Positions 35,001 through 47,100 of a stretch of DNA of 64,000 bases are shown here, in pieces. This stretch comes from Lycocorax pyrrhopterus obiensis (Eukaryota; Chordata; Aves; Passeriformes; Paradisaeidae). Every line of letters begins with the position of its first letter. The stretch's first letter is position 1. A program made the translations under genes and the position numbers. The notes below the pieces were generated by a model that was not told the origin of the DNA, searched no databases, and saw nothing but the letters and a program-made list of their open reading frames with translations. The DNA lies in assembly GCA_014706295.1 (NCBI GenBank), contig JACSVZ010000006.1:32359848-32423847 (forward strand). The letters run 5' to 3'.

Positions 35001-35082
35001 GTCCAACTGATGAACATGGCCAGAAGACAAACATCAGTCTGACATGTAAGCTGCTCCACCAAAGAATGGCATTTCGCATCAT
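28829..35082 (-). CDS. TLR3: Toll-like receptor 3 (whole gene, 4 coding exons)
   Basis: Minus strand; exons 35082-34639, 33407-33216, 31661-29836, 29057-28829 join in phase to 2691 nt, 896 aa. TLR3 binds double-stranded RNA in endosomes and signals through TRIF. Layout: signal peptide about 1-27, LRRNT cysteines C30/C39, leucine-rich repeats to about 635, LRRCT cysteines C640/C642/C668/C687, membrane span about 695-715, TIR from about 747 to the C-terminus. RNA-contact residues known from human TLR3 are present: H41, H62, H110 near the N-terminus and H530/N532 near the C-terminal site (human H39, H60, H108, H539, N541). The BB loop has Ala787 where most TLRs have Pro, as expected for a TRIF-only receptor; Y750 and Y850 match human Y759 and Y858. 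Length and exon sizes are normal for the family. No frameshift or stop is seen. Confidence 0.98.
29058..29835 (-). other. TLR3: TLR3 intron before the last exon
   Basis: 778-bp intron, donor GTGAGT and acceptor TTGCTTCAG. It contains an almost pure A/C tract listed separately. Otherwise AT-rich. Confidence 0.9.
29440..29552. repeat. A/C-only low-complexity tract
   Basis: About 113 bp made almost only of A and C (AACCAAACAAAACAAAAC style, C runs up to seven), with two Ts. On the TLR3 transcript it reads as U/G-rich sequence (UUUUGGUUUUGG-like). Confidence 0.85.
29836..31661 (-). CDS. TLR3: TLR3 coding exon 4 (residues 213-820; most LRRs, membrane span, start of TIR)
   Basis: The 1826-nt exon typical of TLR3. 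Acceptor TTTTCTTGTCCTTTCAG; first codons FHTGCLQTIGNLFGL. Donor AAAAA|GTGAGT leaves two nt. It includes ILDLQHNNLARLWKHANPGG, the LRRCT DCTCESIAWFADW, the membrane span, and the TIR box RFCLEERDFEAG. Numerous NxS/T sequons fit a glycosylated ectodomain. Confidence 0.98.
31662..33215 (-). other. TLR3: TLR3 intron 3
   Basis: 1554-bp intron; donor GAG|GTAGGA, acceptor TCCTTTCAG. No repeat or gene recognised. Confidence 0.9.
33216..33407 (-). CDS. TLR3: TLR3 coding exon 3 (residues 149-212)
   Basis: 192 nt, the usual size of this exon. Acceptor TCTTCTCTCCAG, donor AAAGAG|GTAGGA, both phase 0. It begins NLNILDLSHNSLKSANLG and ends SSNPLKE, continuing directly into FHTGC of exon 4. A later GTGTAAG donor-like site at about 33184 would add ten residues that do not fit the repeat pattern, so it was not used. 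Confidence 0.95.
33408..34638 (-). other. TLR3: TLR3 intron 2
   Basis: 1231-bp intron; donor GGAG|GTAAGA, acceptor TCTCTCCAG. AT-rich at its acceptor side. No gene or recognisable repeat. Confidence 0.9.
34639..35082 (-). CDS. TLR3: TLR3 coding exon 2 (residues 1-148; signal peptide, LRRNT, first LRRs)
   Basis: The exon starts at 35087 after acceptor TTTTGCCTTTGCAG, giving five nt of 5' UTR before two adjacent in-frame ATGs (35082 and 35079). The first gives 896 residues and has A at -3; the second gives 895. The signal peptide has a hydrophobic core around LMFVFWP. It continues into CHIQNETADCSHLKLTQIP, the LRRNT with dsRNA-contact His41. It ends DPFKTLE at donor GTAAGA. Confidence 0.95.
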
Positions 35083-35087
35083 TCTCT

Positions 35088-37771
35088 CTGCAAAGGCAAA
35101 ATGAACACTGCAAATTACAATCATTTTGACCCAACTTGCATCTTAAACTGAAGGCTAAGCAAGCAAGGCTTAAAAAATATGTAATTTCACACTGAGCAAA
35201 CACTCGGTGTTTCTAACCCATATAGTAGCATTCATTTCTGAAGAAGAGTTATGTTTAATAATCTCTCTAAATAAAGACTTTTATTTAAAGCAACAATATT
35301 TTCTTACATAAAAATAGGTATGCTCAAAAAGCTGCCAACTTTAACTATTATCAATGAAAATTTCCAATCACTTTCTCTTTTCTGATTAATTTTGCATTGC
35401 TTTAAGATGCATAAAATACAATAAGTATGACAAATTCTACACAAGCCTCTCAATGTTAGCCATTGAGCTCTGAGCTTAACTACATGTAAAATATTTATAG
35501 TTATATGCAATAAAAATACATAATATCCCACTTCTTTCTTTTACTGTTCTTGGCAGTTTTTATTTTACAAGTCAATCACACAAAATTCTGTCTTTCCATC
35601 TTATAGAGAAAGAAGGAATACCAGGCTATAGAAACATATACAAGACAGTAAGAGCACACAAAATAAATCAGAGAAAGAAATGGAGAAGAGCCAAGGTGTA
35701 GAGAAGACACTGCCCATAGGTTCAATACATTTATCCAAATATTTTCAGGAAAACTTACACATTTAAGAACTTATATACTCCACCCTCTATCTTTTGGTCA
35801 TTTACATCAACATTGAAACTCTAATTTTCAATGGCTCTACTTGTTTGGTCATTACATTTCTAATGAATCTTGGGCTTTTTCATAGTTTGTTTATTGTCCA
35901 AATTTAGTGTCCATGAGATTTAAATTCACCTGGTGATCTTGTAACGAGACTACTGCACAAGGAAGAAAATTAATTCCATATAAATTCTGACCAGAACGGA
36001 GCTGTAAGAGCTCAGAAGGGTTTGACTAGCCTTCTGAGTCATAGAGCTTGTCTAATTAAATGGCATTTCTGCTAATCAAAATAAGAGTCCTCTGTATTTT
36101 CTATTATTCTCTACAGAATTAATCTTTAGTAGAGGGAGAACATATTTTGTGAGTGCTTGCCAGAATGCTTTTTCATGCTTTAGCAGAGGACAGTAAGCTT
36201 AGGTTTCCTGTCTTCAGTTTTTATTTTTTAAAAATTAGAAAGCTTATCATTTCAACTCTGAAGCTTTAAGTGTCTCCACAATCTTGATACACACGTATGG
36301 CCTTTGCCAACAAACTTGGAACCTACCTACCAACCTCAGTTCACCAATGAGTTCAGTCTCAGCAGGATGAGCTCCCAGGCAGAGAAGGCCATCAGTGCCC
36401 CAGTACAGAACAGGCTATAGATGGGAATAAACCTTCCTAGACTTAACAGGAAGCTAGAAGAGCTTCTCAAAAGACTAACTCACAGGAATTATGAGCTTTC
36501 TTACTTCTACAGCTCCCATTTTCCTTTGCTAGGAACCTGTGTTTAATTAATATGATGGAGCCTTGAGCACATTAGAGTATTGCGCATTAGCAAACAATGA
36601 AACAAGAAATTAGAAGAGAAACCAACACGTGTATAGAAAAAAAAAATTCTTCATAACTGATATTGTCTAAAGAGACGGATTTCCTCTAGCATAACAAAAC
36701 ACTCTAAGGAATTGACACTGTAACCTGCAGGAGCTCAGCAGGTCAGATCCCAGCAGGGTTTGACTCCATAGCTGACCTGCTTTTTCAGAGGGGACGCATT
36801 AGGACTGCTCCAGTGACAAAAAGTCACATTATAGTGGCCAGAGGGGAACCACATGGCTGCCTTTATGGGAGCAACCTGGCCATCTAAGGAGAAACATTTG
36901 TAAAATCCAGTGGGAATGGGGATACAAGCAAGGGATAGAGGAACCTAAAACATTGCAAAGGCACACACAAAGGACTACAAAAGATGGTTTAAAATAAACC
37001 TTAATGAAAAAACAATTCCCTGCTGGGTACTGCATGTCAGGCTGACCCACATCCTGCAGCTCACATAGCCTGGTTCTCCACTCGTCTGCCACTGGTTAAT
37101 GGGGAAGAGGAGGGGACAGCAAACTCTAGGTCCTGCAGGCAGCCTGGCCTGCTACAGCTGCTGCCAAACACAACATCCGTGTCCCTATAGCTGAGGAAAA
37201 TAAAGGACCACTTGTCCTACCTCTTTCCTCTGCACCCCAACTGCTGGAAACACTAAGGAAAACAAAAGGGAAGCTTGTCTGACAGAAGCTTGCATCCTGG
37301 TCTGCATCATTTTCAGGGTTTGTTTTAGGGTGACAGAGAGCTGCTGGGTTCTGCAGCAATTGTTGCCAGCTCATCTTTTAAGTTTGAAAGGCAGAAGAAA
37401 TGTACTGCACAATCACAAAATGGGTTCTTTATCTGACTTCCAGCAAGGCCCAATGGGCTGCCTTTTCCTGGTTTCTTCATTGCAAGAAATCTGGAATCAG
37501 CTTTCGGTATTCTAGCTTTGGCTGGGGATCCAGCGAAGAAAGCACACACCCATTATCAAACTTCAGGGACAGCGTTTCAGACGGGCAAAAGAAAGAACTA
37601 CAGATTTAATATTATGAGCGAGAACTTTAAAAACTGGCACTGACTTGGCTAACTTGCAAGTTAAGAGAAATCCAGGATCAAGGAAATCGCCCAAACTCCT
37701 GAGCAGCACTTTGCCTTTGCACCTCGATATTCACATTTATTACTATGAAGTGAAGAATTTTACCGACTCAC
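35088..37771 (-). other. TLR3: Probable TLR3 intron 1
   Basis: About 2.7 kb between the exon 2 acceptor and the strong donor at 37771. AT-rich and without recognisable genes or repeats, apart from moderately GC-rich DNA at 36.8-37.5 kb. Confidence 0.6.
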
Positions 37772-37850
37772 CTCTGCTGGCTTTATCCCCTTCTGTCTGG
37801 AAGCATCTGCGCTAGTTCCTCAGCACACGAAAACCATGAGGAAACACTCT
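37772..37850 (-). other. TLR3: Probable non-coding first exon of TLR3 (5' UTR)
   Basis: A consensus splice donor CAGAG|GTGAGT ends at 37772 on the minus strand, just downstream of the CpG-rich promoter segment. Mammalian TLR3 also has a short untranslated exon 1. The 5' boundary given is a guess from the position of the IRF element. Confidence 0.5.
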
Positions 37851-38000
37851 GCCCAGAGGCGGAAGAAGTAAAACCGAAAGCGCGACCAGGCGCGGCGCGG
37901 GCAGCGGGCGAGCGGGGGGACCGGCTCCGCCGGCCGGCGGGATGAGCATGCCCGGGCAGCGGCAGCCACGGCTCCCCCATCCGCCCCAGCCGTCCTGACA
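37851..38000 (-). promoter_or_regulatory. TLR3: TLR3 promoter: short CpG-rich segment with IRF element
   Basis: A CpG-rich patch (about 37870-37990) lies upstream of the probable exon 1. At 37870-37879 the plus strand reads AAAACCGAAA, a full match to the IRF element RAAANNGAAA (TTTCGGTTTT on the gene strand). GGAAG just beside it could serve an ETS factor. Mammalian TLR3 promoters carry an interferon/IRF element near the start site, so interferon induction is the likely role. A TTAAATA-like box lies further upstream at about 38088-38094. Confidence 0.55.
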
Positions 38001-38100
38001 TGAGCGGTTTCGAAGGTGCTGAGGGTGGAGATAGCTCCTGACTTCAGAGTTGGGCTGCTGCTTGTGGTTGCTGACCACAAGGAAACCTATTTAAGCACAG

Positions 38101-41100
38101 AGATGTGCACATCTCACGATCCTATTTAAAACTCAGTTACAATTTATTCCTGGCTATTTCCAGCGTCTCTGAAAATCCTCAAGGGCATATCCTGAAAGCA
38201 GATATCCTGACCAACAGATTACTGACATAGGAATATTAGTTTTTAAAGTAGAAACACAACACCAATGTTTTCTACAGAGCCATGTACAGTATTCCTTTTA
38301 AAAGGGAATTTGATTATGTGAGACAGAAGTATATTTCATTTCTAAGAGAGAAAATAAAATATTTTGTATTTTAAAAAGACCAACAAATTGTTTCTAAAAG
38401 TCCAAGTTAAAGTTTCAGGTTCAGCTTTCAGATGTGTGTTGTCTTCATACTGTTTGTGAATTTGTGTGTCTCTGCTTTCCCAAGGACCTGACCATCAGTT
38501 TCTTGGTAGGGACTTTCTCAGTACCAGCTTCTGGACATGACAAGAAGTGCTATTGCTTCAACTACATTGGCATTCATAAATATTCTTCAGAACTCCTTCA
38601 GCTATACTTAGGATGCACCAACACCTTAGGTCACCTTACATTTTTAGGTAGTTGTCCTAGGCACAATGGAGGAAAACCACCTAATACTGATGAAGCTGTT
38701 AATTTTTTCAGTAAGGCCTTTTCAACATTCTAGCCTTACAAAAATATCAGTGGCTCAGGGAGACAACAGCACATGGGTGTTCAAAAGCGCCACTCTTTTG
38801 GAGCTCTTGCACTGGGGGTAAGAACATTTATTTTAGTACAGAAAATTTCAAAGCAACAAAGCTCTTGTAAACATTTTGCAGTGCGGTTTACAAGAGCCAG
38901 CAGACAGTACTGTGCAAGTTACACTCTGGGGCATACAGAACCAGTGCAGATTCAGCAAGTATGGTTGGTAGTTCTGAGGCAGACAACAAAGTGGATACTT
39001 TTGTGCTTACTTCAGTGGTGTGCAATCTCATCGGGTTCCCAAGTTGCCATAACTCCACTGTGTAGTTTACTTTACCCTATACTTACGTTTTCAAGTGCTG
39101 GAAAGAGCAAGACAGCACATAATGGAGGGCATAGTCAAGCAATCCACATGTCCGGAGAATAATTTAGAAAACAAAAGCAGCACAAAAATTAGGCAAGGCT
39201 TTCACATTGTGCTCAAGGCAAGCTTATGTGAGGTGGTTCTGATGGTGACAAAACACAGTCAGGCAAAATACTGGAGATGTAGCCATTTCACTTATGTGTT
39301 TGAGAGCAGAGTAACCAGCAGCTGCACAGACCCAGCTTATGCTTATTCGGGCTATAAACACAGAAGGGTGGGGACGTATGTGCAGTGTCTCATGGAACAC
39401 TCCCAGAGCTGACATGCTGCCAAAACTGAGCCTAGGAAAAAAGGAAGTCTACAGATCTTACCTGATCTTCAGATACAAAATGTGTATTAACTTAGCACGT
39501 GGCTAATGGAGCTTCAGTGTTTTTGTAAACTGCAAATCATGCTGCAAGCATTGGGAGGAAGACCCAAAATGAGAGAACACATGTGGACACTTCCAGTGAC
39601 TGTCAGCCACTCGAAAGGTGAAAGCACCACATATCGTGGTTGGATTTAGACATCCTATGCAGCCGTGGACAGGTTCATGGAAAGAGGATTTAAAGACATC
39701 TGCAGGTGAGCCCAGCCACCAGGAGAAAGAAAGCAGGAAAGAGCAGACCTGAACAGTCTTGACAGGGGACTTCCTGCAACAGCAAGGCAGCTAGAAGGGA
39801 GGACAGTGTGGCAGACAAATTTAGCTTGGATCTGCCTCCCGAGACAAGAATAGATGCTTCTTCTCTTGTGATTACATGAATTTGGCTAAGTTAACTGTAC
39901 TGTTGAAGTATCTAGCAGGTCACATGACTTTTGGGTACAATAGTTCCTCTAAGGCTGCTCAGTCAATACTGCTAATTTACACATTGCAAAAATTGAATTA
40001 CATTAGCTTTTTGTTGACACAAAAGTGGAAAAGAGTATGTGAGGATTCACAGACAGAATATGTTCATTAGCATTCTCCCAGACCTCAAAGACAGAAGAAT
40101 TTCTTCCATGCGTTTCCTTTTTAAATTCCTTTTGTGGAATAAAAAAAAAAGTTTGTGAATAAAATCTGAGAACATGACCTGGGCAGGGAGCTGAGAACTC
40201 CACTAATTGTTTGGGATTTAAGCTGTTCAGTAGCCAGCCAAGAGCACTGGCTCTGACTAAAGTGTTTGTCACCTGGAAGCTGTTGCTGTTTTCTCCACAG
40301 ACAGTAGAGAAACGACACGAAGTCCAGGCTCAGGGATCAATGGATGAATTTAATGAATTCTCAGAAGACTTTTATATGTTAGTTTGCAAAGTGTATTAAG
40401 TGGCATAAGGTAATTGGTTTTTGCCATCCACCCCCTAAGGGGATTGGTCAAGTTCTAAGACACACATCTCTGAGTGTTTTTCTAGTTAGAACCATAACAA
40501 TTCTATCAAAACAATCCGCACCTGCAAGAAGTTTACAAAACGGTAACATTGTTTTGTCTTACTTGCATGGGAAAGACAGAGCTCTCACAAAATGCTGCAG
40601 AAAGCCGGAAAATCTCTCTGCTAAAGCTTTTCAGTGTCCATAGGAAGCAGCATTCAAACTGCCAGTGAAATGCACAGATAAAGTACAGCATTGACTGATC
40701 AGCTTTGACACTGTGGTGTACACTTTTCTGATGTGTTGCACTGGCTGTAAAGATCATCTGCAACTGCAGAAGAGGTCACGTTACCTGAGCAGAACAGGTA
40801 TCTGAAATATTCTGGCCTGTAAGAGCATTCACAAAAGCTCATTTCACTACAGTTAGGTTGCTTTGCTTAGCCTAGCCAGGAGGCAAATTAGAGAACTGAG
40901 AATTCAGCTCTAGGATGGATTCCTGTTCAAACACCACCTCTTCTGTCTTTATTGGGACTGTTACAAAAGCGGCCTTTGCAACCCTTTTCATCTTCCACTG
41001 CTCCAGCAAGAATGCATCAATACTAGCACACATATTATGTCAATGCCTTTACTTTCCATCCAGGGAATTCTAATCCCAAAGAGAGAACCCTGGAGCCAGA

Positions 41101-44100
41101 CAAAGGAGAAGTCAGTAACTTTTAAGTTAACCTTTTAGACACAGGGTTAGAGAAGGTCAAAACATTTCACTTCTTTATGTCACCATTTTATAAAATAGGT
41201 CTCTCAGTGTTTCATGTCTGCAGCACTGGATTTATGTATATGTAACTATTGCACTTAAATGTTTTAACCTTTTCTCATAAGGAAGTAGTAAAGAAGCTAG
41301 AATTTAGGACTTAGATATTCTTGTGTTGTGGAAATGTTTTTGTACCTCCAAGAACTCTCACCAAAAGGTGACAGTCTTCCTAAAATCTTGTTTTTATCCA
41401 GATTTCTCAATTAAGCATGCATATTAAACATTGATTTACAATAGTTTCTATTTAACGGCATCTCCCCACAGTATTTAATTGTCTGGTTTCAGAATCGCTT
41501 CCTTTTTTTGTTGTTCCCCCTTTTTCCGGCACATTGTCACGCATGTTTTCACAGTGTATTTCCAACAGGAAATCTATATCCCATTGCAGGTCATATACAG
41601 TGGCTGCCATGCCAAGTGGTTTCACTGTGAACACAAGAAACTTTGATAATAAAGTAGAAATTCTATCATTTGATCATTGACTCACGCTTGCAATGCAAAT
41701 AGCAAAAATTAGGACAAGCCTACCACTTTTAGAACTATTTTCCCACTATGCTCTGAAGGCAATGTAATCTCTGGCTTCTGAAAGTAAGCTGTATTTAAAA
41801 GAGCCACAGCTGCATTTTAGCTTTCCATTTACTAAAATCTCTATCCAGTTATATCCAGTATATTTTTGCATTGATTTTTTTCCTGAGGAGTCAGTGTGGC
41901 CTCAAAGCCCTAAATGCTCGGATTGCCTTTGAGCTCACAGAAGGTAAGATGCACAGAAGTAAGTAACTGTGCAAACACAGCCAGATTGTCCACACTTTTA
42001 AATTGCTCACCCCCAAGAATTATTTGGCTGTGCTGACAGCTGACTTCAAATCCAAAATTGCTTCTTTACAATGGCCCAAATACATGTCTTGTCCACACCT
42101 ATTTTTTAATGTGTCTCATTAAAATATGGAAACAGTAGCGATAAATTGTTCTTTAGATTTTTTTTTTCTCATGAAAATAAATGTATTTTAAACCCTATCA
42201 AATTTCAATGGTATGAAAGGAGACACTATCAGCTGCCAGGTATTAAAAAGTTTCTAAGGTGTATCACAACAGCCACATACAGAAGTTGCTGCATCTAACT
42301 TCACTTACAAGGTAGCAAGCAAATCATGAGCATGCTTTTAAATGCAGTGAATATTGATCATGAGCCTTCTGCAAATATCACTGTTTACATGGACTTCACA
42401 CAGATGATCCTTCTTCTGTGTATTCTACCTAACTGTGTGGGATTTTTGGCAATGCTTTGTTTTATTGGGAAGAATATTTGCACATTGCTCTGAATAGGAT
42501 TTTTTTTTTGTCTTAGATTAACTACTAAAATCAACATAATACAATTTTAATTATAGTTTTGAGGTTGCTGAGCAGGATAGCCAAAGAAATTGTAACAGTC
42601 TTTAGAAAACCAGGTATTTTCTGGTATCTGAACAACCACTTGGACAAAGTTTTTAAAGAAGAAATACCAAATAATTTCAACTTCCTCATTAAATTTTGAC
42701 ATGTTAGAATTTATTTTAGTGGTGGTAAATGTGACGTATATAATCTTAAATGTAAGAAATAGAAAACAAAAATTATGAACTCAGTAAAAGTATACGATGA
42801 AGCAACATGATTCAATGTTCTTAAAAAAAACTTGTGTTCTACAAATATTTAAAATTTCTATTTTTCATTCTGAATCCAAGAGAACACAACAGGTATTTGA
42901 ATCCAATCAACAGCTTTTTTAGGTCCATTGTCAACAGTGCCATTGCAGCCCGCTCCTTGCAAGACAAACAGAGAGTTAGAAAATCGTTCACAAAGAAGAA
43001 AAAAAAGAAAGGTCAATCATAACTTCTAGCAAAAATATCAGGCTTTAACTATGATCTTGTTAGATTGTGATATGAGGACTGAATCCGAACACCTGTGCAT
43101 TAGATTATTACCAAATTCATCTACAGACCTTAAACATCTGTTGTTTTTCTAAGATTAAGAATGTGAAAACTTTTATCTATAAATAAATCATGGAACAATA
43201 TCTTTCAATTCCTTTTCCTAGCCATAACAAAGGCACAAAAAATAGAGAAGTATGTCTTATTGTAACTGGCTGAAAAAAATACTAGGTTTAACTGTTGATA
43301 CACATTTACAATTTCATTTAATTGGTAAGACAAGTTTTATGTAAGTAGTGGAAATATGACTATTTTGGACAGCAATTTATCTATTAAAATTTGTGAAATT
43401 CAGGAAAACCTTTTAAAAACAAATTATAAAGCACTGAGCCTGATTCAATATCTTTAAACTAGAGACTTCTACAATTTTTTTTCTGTATTGCACAAAATGC
43501 ATTCCTTAAGGTCAGTTTCTTCTTGCCTACAGCTTATTGCTTTGGGCATACAAAATGAATTTGGAAACATTTGTTTGTAAATACAATTAGGCATTTGCAT
43601 ATAAATATGTTCCCATGCATAGTAATAGCTGTGCTGCTCTCCATTAGCCGTCCTGACAAGGGCATTTAATTACCTAATGCACCAATAACTTCGCTGTAAT
43701 TTCGACCCAGTGGGGAATTTAATGGAATAACAGCATAACATTCAGACTAATTTGCATTAGGGAAAGTAAAACTGCAGAACGGTGTTAAGGAAGTGTGAGT
43801 CACCACTCTGTTCAGCACAACTAAAACAGCATGTCTGTAACACTGGAAGCTGGTTATCTGCTGGGTTTCTACTTTCTGAAGTATCAGGGGGTACTTGAGG
43901 ATAATATAAATGGGCAGAAAAGGCAAAAAGAAATCGTGCAGTGTGTTGTGCATCTATGCAGACAACAGAAAATGAGATACAGAGTTTATACACTTAAAAT
44001 ATGGGTCCTTGCTGTAGTAATGAGACCACTCAGGCACACAGAAACATAAGAAGCATAAGAACCAGGGATCAGAACAGAGCATATAGAAAAATTCCATCTA

Positions 44101-47100
44101 AGACTGGCATCTTGCTCCACAGCATGTTACATTGGGTGAATTCTGACCTAATTTATCAGAAATAAGGATTTATCATTCACTGCTAGTAACACAGGAAATA
44201 TGCAACATGACCTGACAATTGAAGGTCACCACAGAGACTGCTTAAATCTGTATAATGAGTTTTTAATATCCATTTGAAACCTTGTGTTATGCAACCAATT
44301 GCTGATCATTGTTAATTAAAAGAAGATACTGAGAGCTAGAAAGATTCAGCAAGAGATGATTTTATATTCTGCAGAAAATCTTGCCAAGCAACACAGCCAA
44401 ATAAAACCTGTAAGTCACAGTCCATTTCATTGGGATCTGCTTCTTGCTCTTACAGACAGTCTAGATCAGGAGGATCTGCAAAACATCTGCACAGGACATT
44501 GCCACAGACCCCGAAACACTCCCCACAATGTAAGGAACCCCAAACCTGCAGTACAAATTGAAAAGCAAAGAGAATATTGCACAGGAAAAGTGCAGGAGCG
44601 AGAACATACATTGGCATACATAGTAGCATCTTGCAATAAGAAAATTTGTTATAGGCCTGTCTATAATATGTACAGGGCAAAGAATTATTAGAAAAATTGT
44701 CACATGAAGCAAGACATTGCCTCCTGTCAATTGATAGCTTGTTTATGGTTTACAGATATTACACCATACACTTATCTGAATTGCCGGGTTGCTCAACAAT
44801 ACGGAGATTAAGGTATTACTTTTTCAGGAAACTAAAGCTATTTTTAACAGAAGAATGTGGTATTTTAGAATCTCTGTATTCTAATTCTCCAAAAAGGAAA
44901 ATGCGAGCATATAACATGTTAATCTGTTGGTTGTAATCTTGTCCTTCACATTATGCACAGTCAAAAACTGTCTTTTAAAGAAAAGTTTATAGGCTTCTTG
45001 TCATTTGATCAATAGAAAACAAGTAAAAACTAGCAGTCTGATATTTTTCTGGATGTGAAGATAGCCTGAAAAAAATTCTCTATCCACTGATTTAGTTTAG
45101 TATTTTTTGTTAAGGTTTCAATTCTGTCTTCTGCATATTGGATGATGAAAGCCAGGCTACTCATTTGGAAGTTGCTTAAGGAGAAAGCAAGTGTAAAGAG
45201 ACAGACAGCAACAGGAAATTATGAGAAGAGAATCAAAACGTTCTGTGAAAAACTGTTACATTAATGTTATAGCGTTGCAGTCTGTAGAAGCAATACAACA
45301 GTGAAAAAAGAAAGGGGGGAACTTGCCAAGCAGTGCTTTCTGGACTGTCTGGAAGCTTCTGAAGCAGCAGTTTCTGCATGTGTCTTGCAGGCTGAAAGTT
45401 TTGAGAATGACTTGGTGGGTTTCACCAGCCTGCAGCTCATTGCCCTGACATCACTACTGAAGATGAGGAAAGTAAACCCAGAACATCTTTTTAGCCAGAA
45501 CACCATGCCTGTGTTCTAGCTTCCTTGGAGCCCTTCCCTGTGAAATACTGCCTTTTTTGACTGCTTCAACCTTAGTGCAATTTCTTTGCAATGTTTGGCT
45601 TTCATGTTTATACTGTTTATGATCATGTACACGTGATAATAGGAATTGCACACAAAGATCATTGTCAGTTTAAATTTACGACATAGGCTGACCTTCTGAT
45701 GGTCATGTATTAGGCAGTAGGAGGTTCTTACATCTTTGCCCTAATGCTACCCAATTGAATAAACAAAACCCATCAGGAATTTCTTATTAATTGTCCAAAG
45801 ATTAAGTCTACAATTATAATTCTGCCATCGTATGCACCTGTCTAGTTAATAGCTCCATCCTCTTGGACATCCTGGAATTCAGGCGAGAAATGAAGTCTCA
45901 GTATATCTAAGTAACATACTTCAGTTCAGTATACATGGCTATGTCAAGCATAAAGTACAATCCATATTGGGGAAATAAAGTATATAGGCTGTGTTGCCTT
46001 TAGTGACCTCACATTATTTTTTCATTTTAATTACACCATTTATGTTAGGTGTTGTATTATGTTCTTCATGCCAGGCTGCTCCTGATCACGCTGGGAAACA
46101 CCTTGTAAAATCAGGTTCATCTATCTACACAAATATGACCATAAATCAAATTAATTTCTCTTCAATTGAAGTTCAACATCTTTAATCTGTATATCTAATA
46201 TCTGTACCTGTAATGAAAATAAAATCATGTGCATATAGCATCGGCCAGAGTGTCTCGGAACAGCTACTTGTATCCTCCAAACTGCATACATAACTGAAGT
46301 TTCTCTAACTTCTAAGAATCTACTTTGGAAGTGATATCCCTTAGTGTATTTTATAAAGAGACAGTGGATACTATGCATGTCTTCTGATTTGAATTCCTTA
46401 TGTTAACAGTATTAGGAAAAAAAAATAAACCCAAACAAACCAAAACTTTAAATTAAAGCACTGAAACAAAAAATGAGCTTTTCATTTGGAGAAACCATAC
46501 GAGGCAGTAAAGACAGCAGATTTGATCCCAGATAGTACGACCTGGCCAAATACATAAGTATTCATACAAATACTGAATAGGTTTCTTGAAATTCCTTGAG
46601 ATTTTGAGACCTGAAACTATTAGTCACTGCTTTATTATGGCTAATAGTTGAAATAAAAATAGATAGATACATAAATAATGGATCCAGAACACTTTTTGAA
46701 TGTTTTTGCACTTCATTATTTAACAACTGACATAATAATGGAACTATGAGAAATATTTTATTTTAGGGACTTTAATTGTAAGAAAGTTAGGAGAAATGCA
46801 TTGAATCACCTTTTCTGTGTAAGAGAGTAAAATAATTTCAAAAGCATAGAGCTGCAATTGGTGCTATTGGCACTATTCCACCTCGCCTCTCCCAAAGAAA
46901 GCTATTTATAACAGGAAATGTCACATTTTATTATTTTGAAAAGGCAGCATAGACGTATCAGATTAGCAGTTGCCATTACTCATGACGGTGTCAAATTTGT
47001 CGGGGTTTAGTACTCTCAAAGAGCACCACTAGATGTCAGCAGCAGCTTTCTGCAAAATGCAAACGAACCGGTTGTTTTCTCTTTAGAAATCGGTACAAAC

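Noticed and set aside
35079..35124. An extra upstream Met that would lengthen TLR3 by 14 residues
   Set aside because: It lies upstream of the clear splice acceptor TTTTGCCTTTGCAG at 35088, hence in the intron.
45301..45519. 72-codon plus-strand frame, moderately protein-like
   Set aside because: It is short, with no splice context and no recognisable similarity; chance is sufficient.
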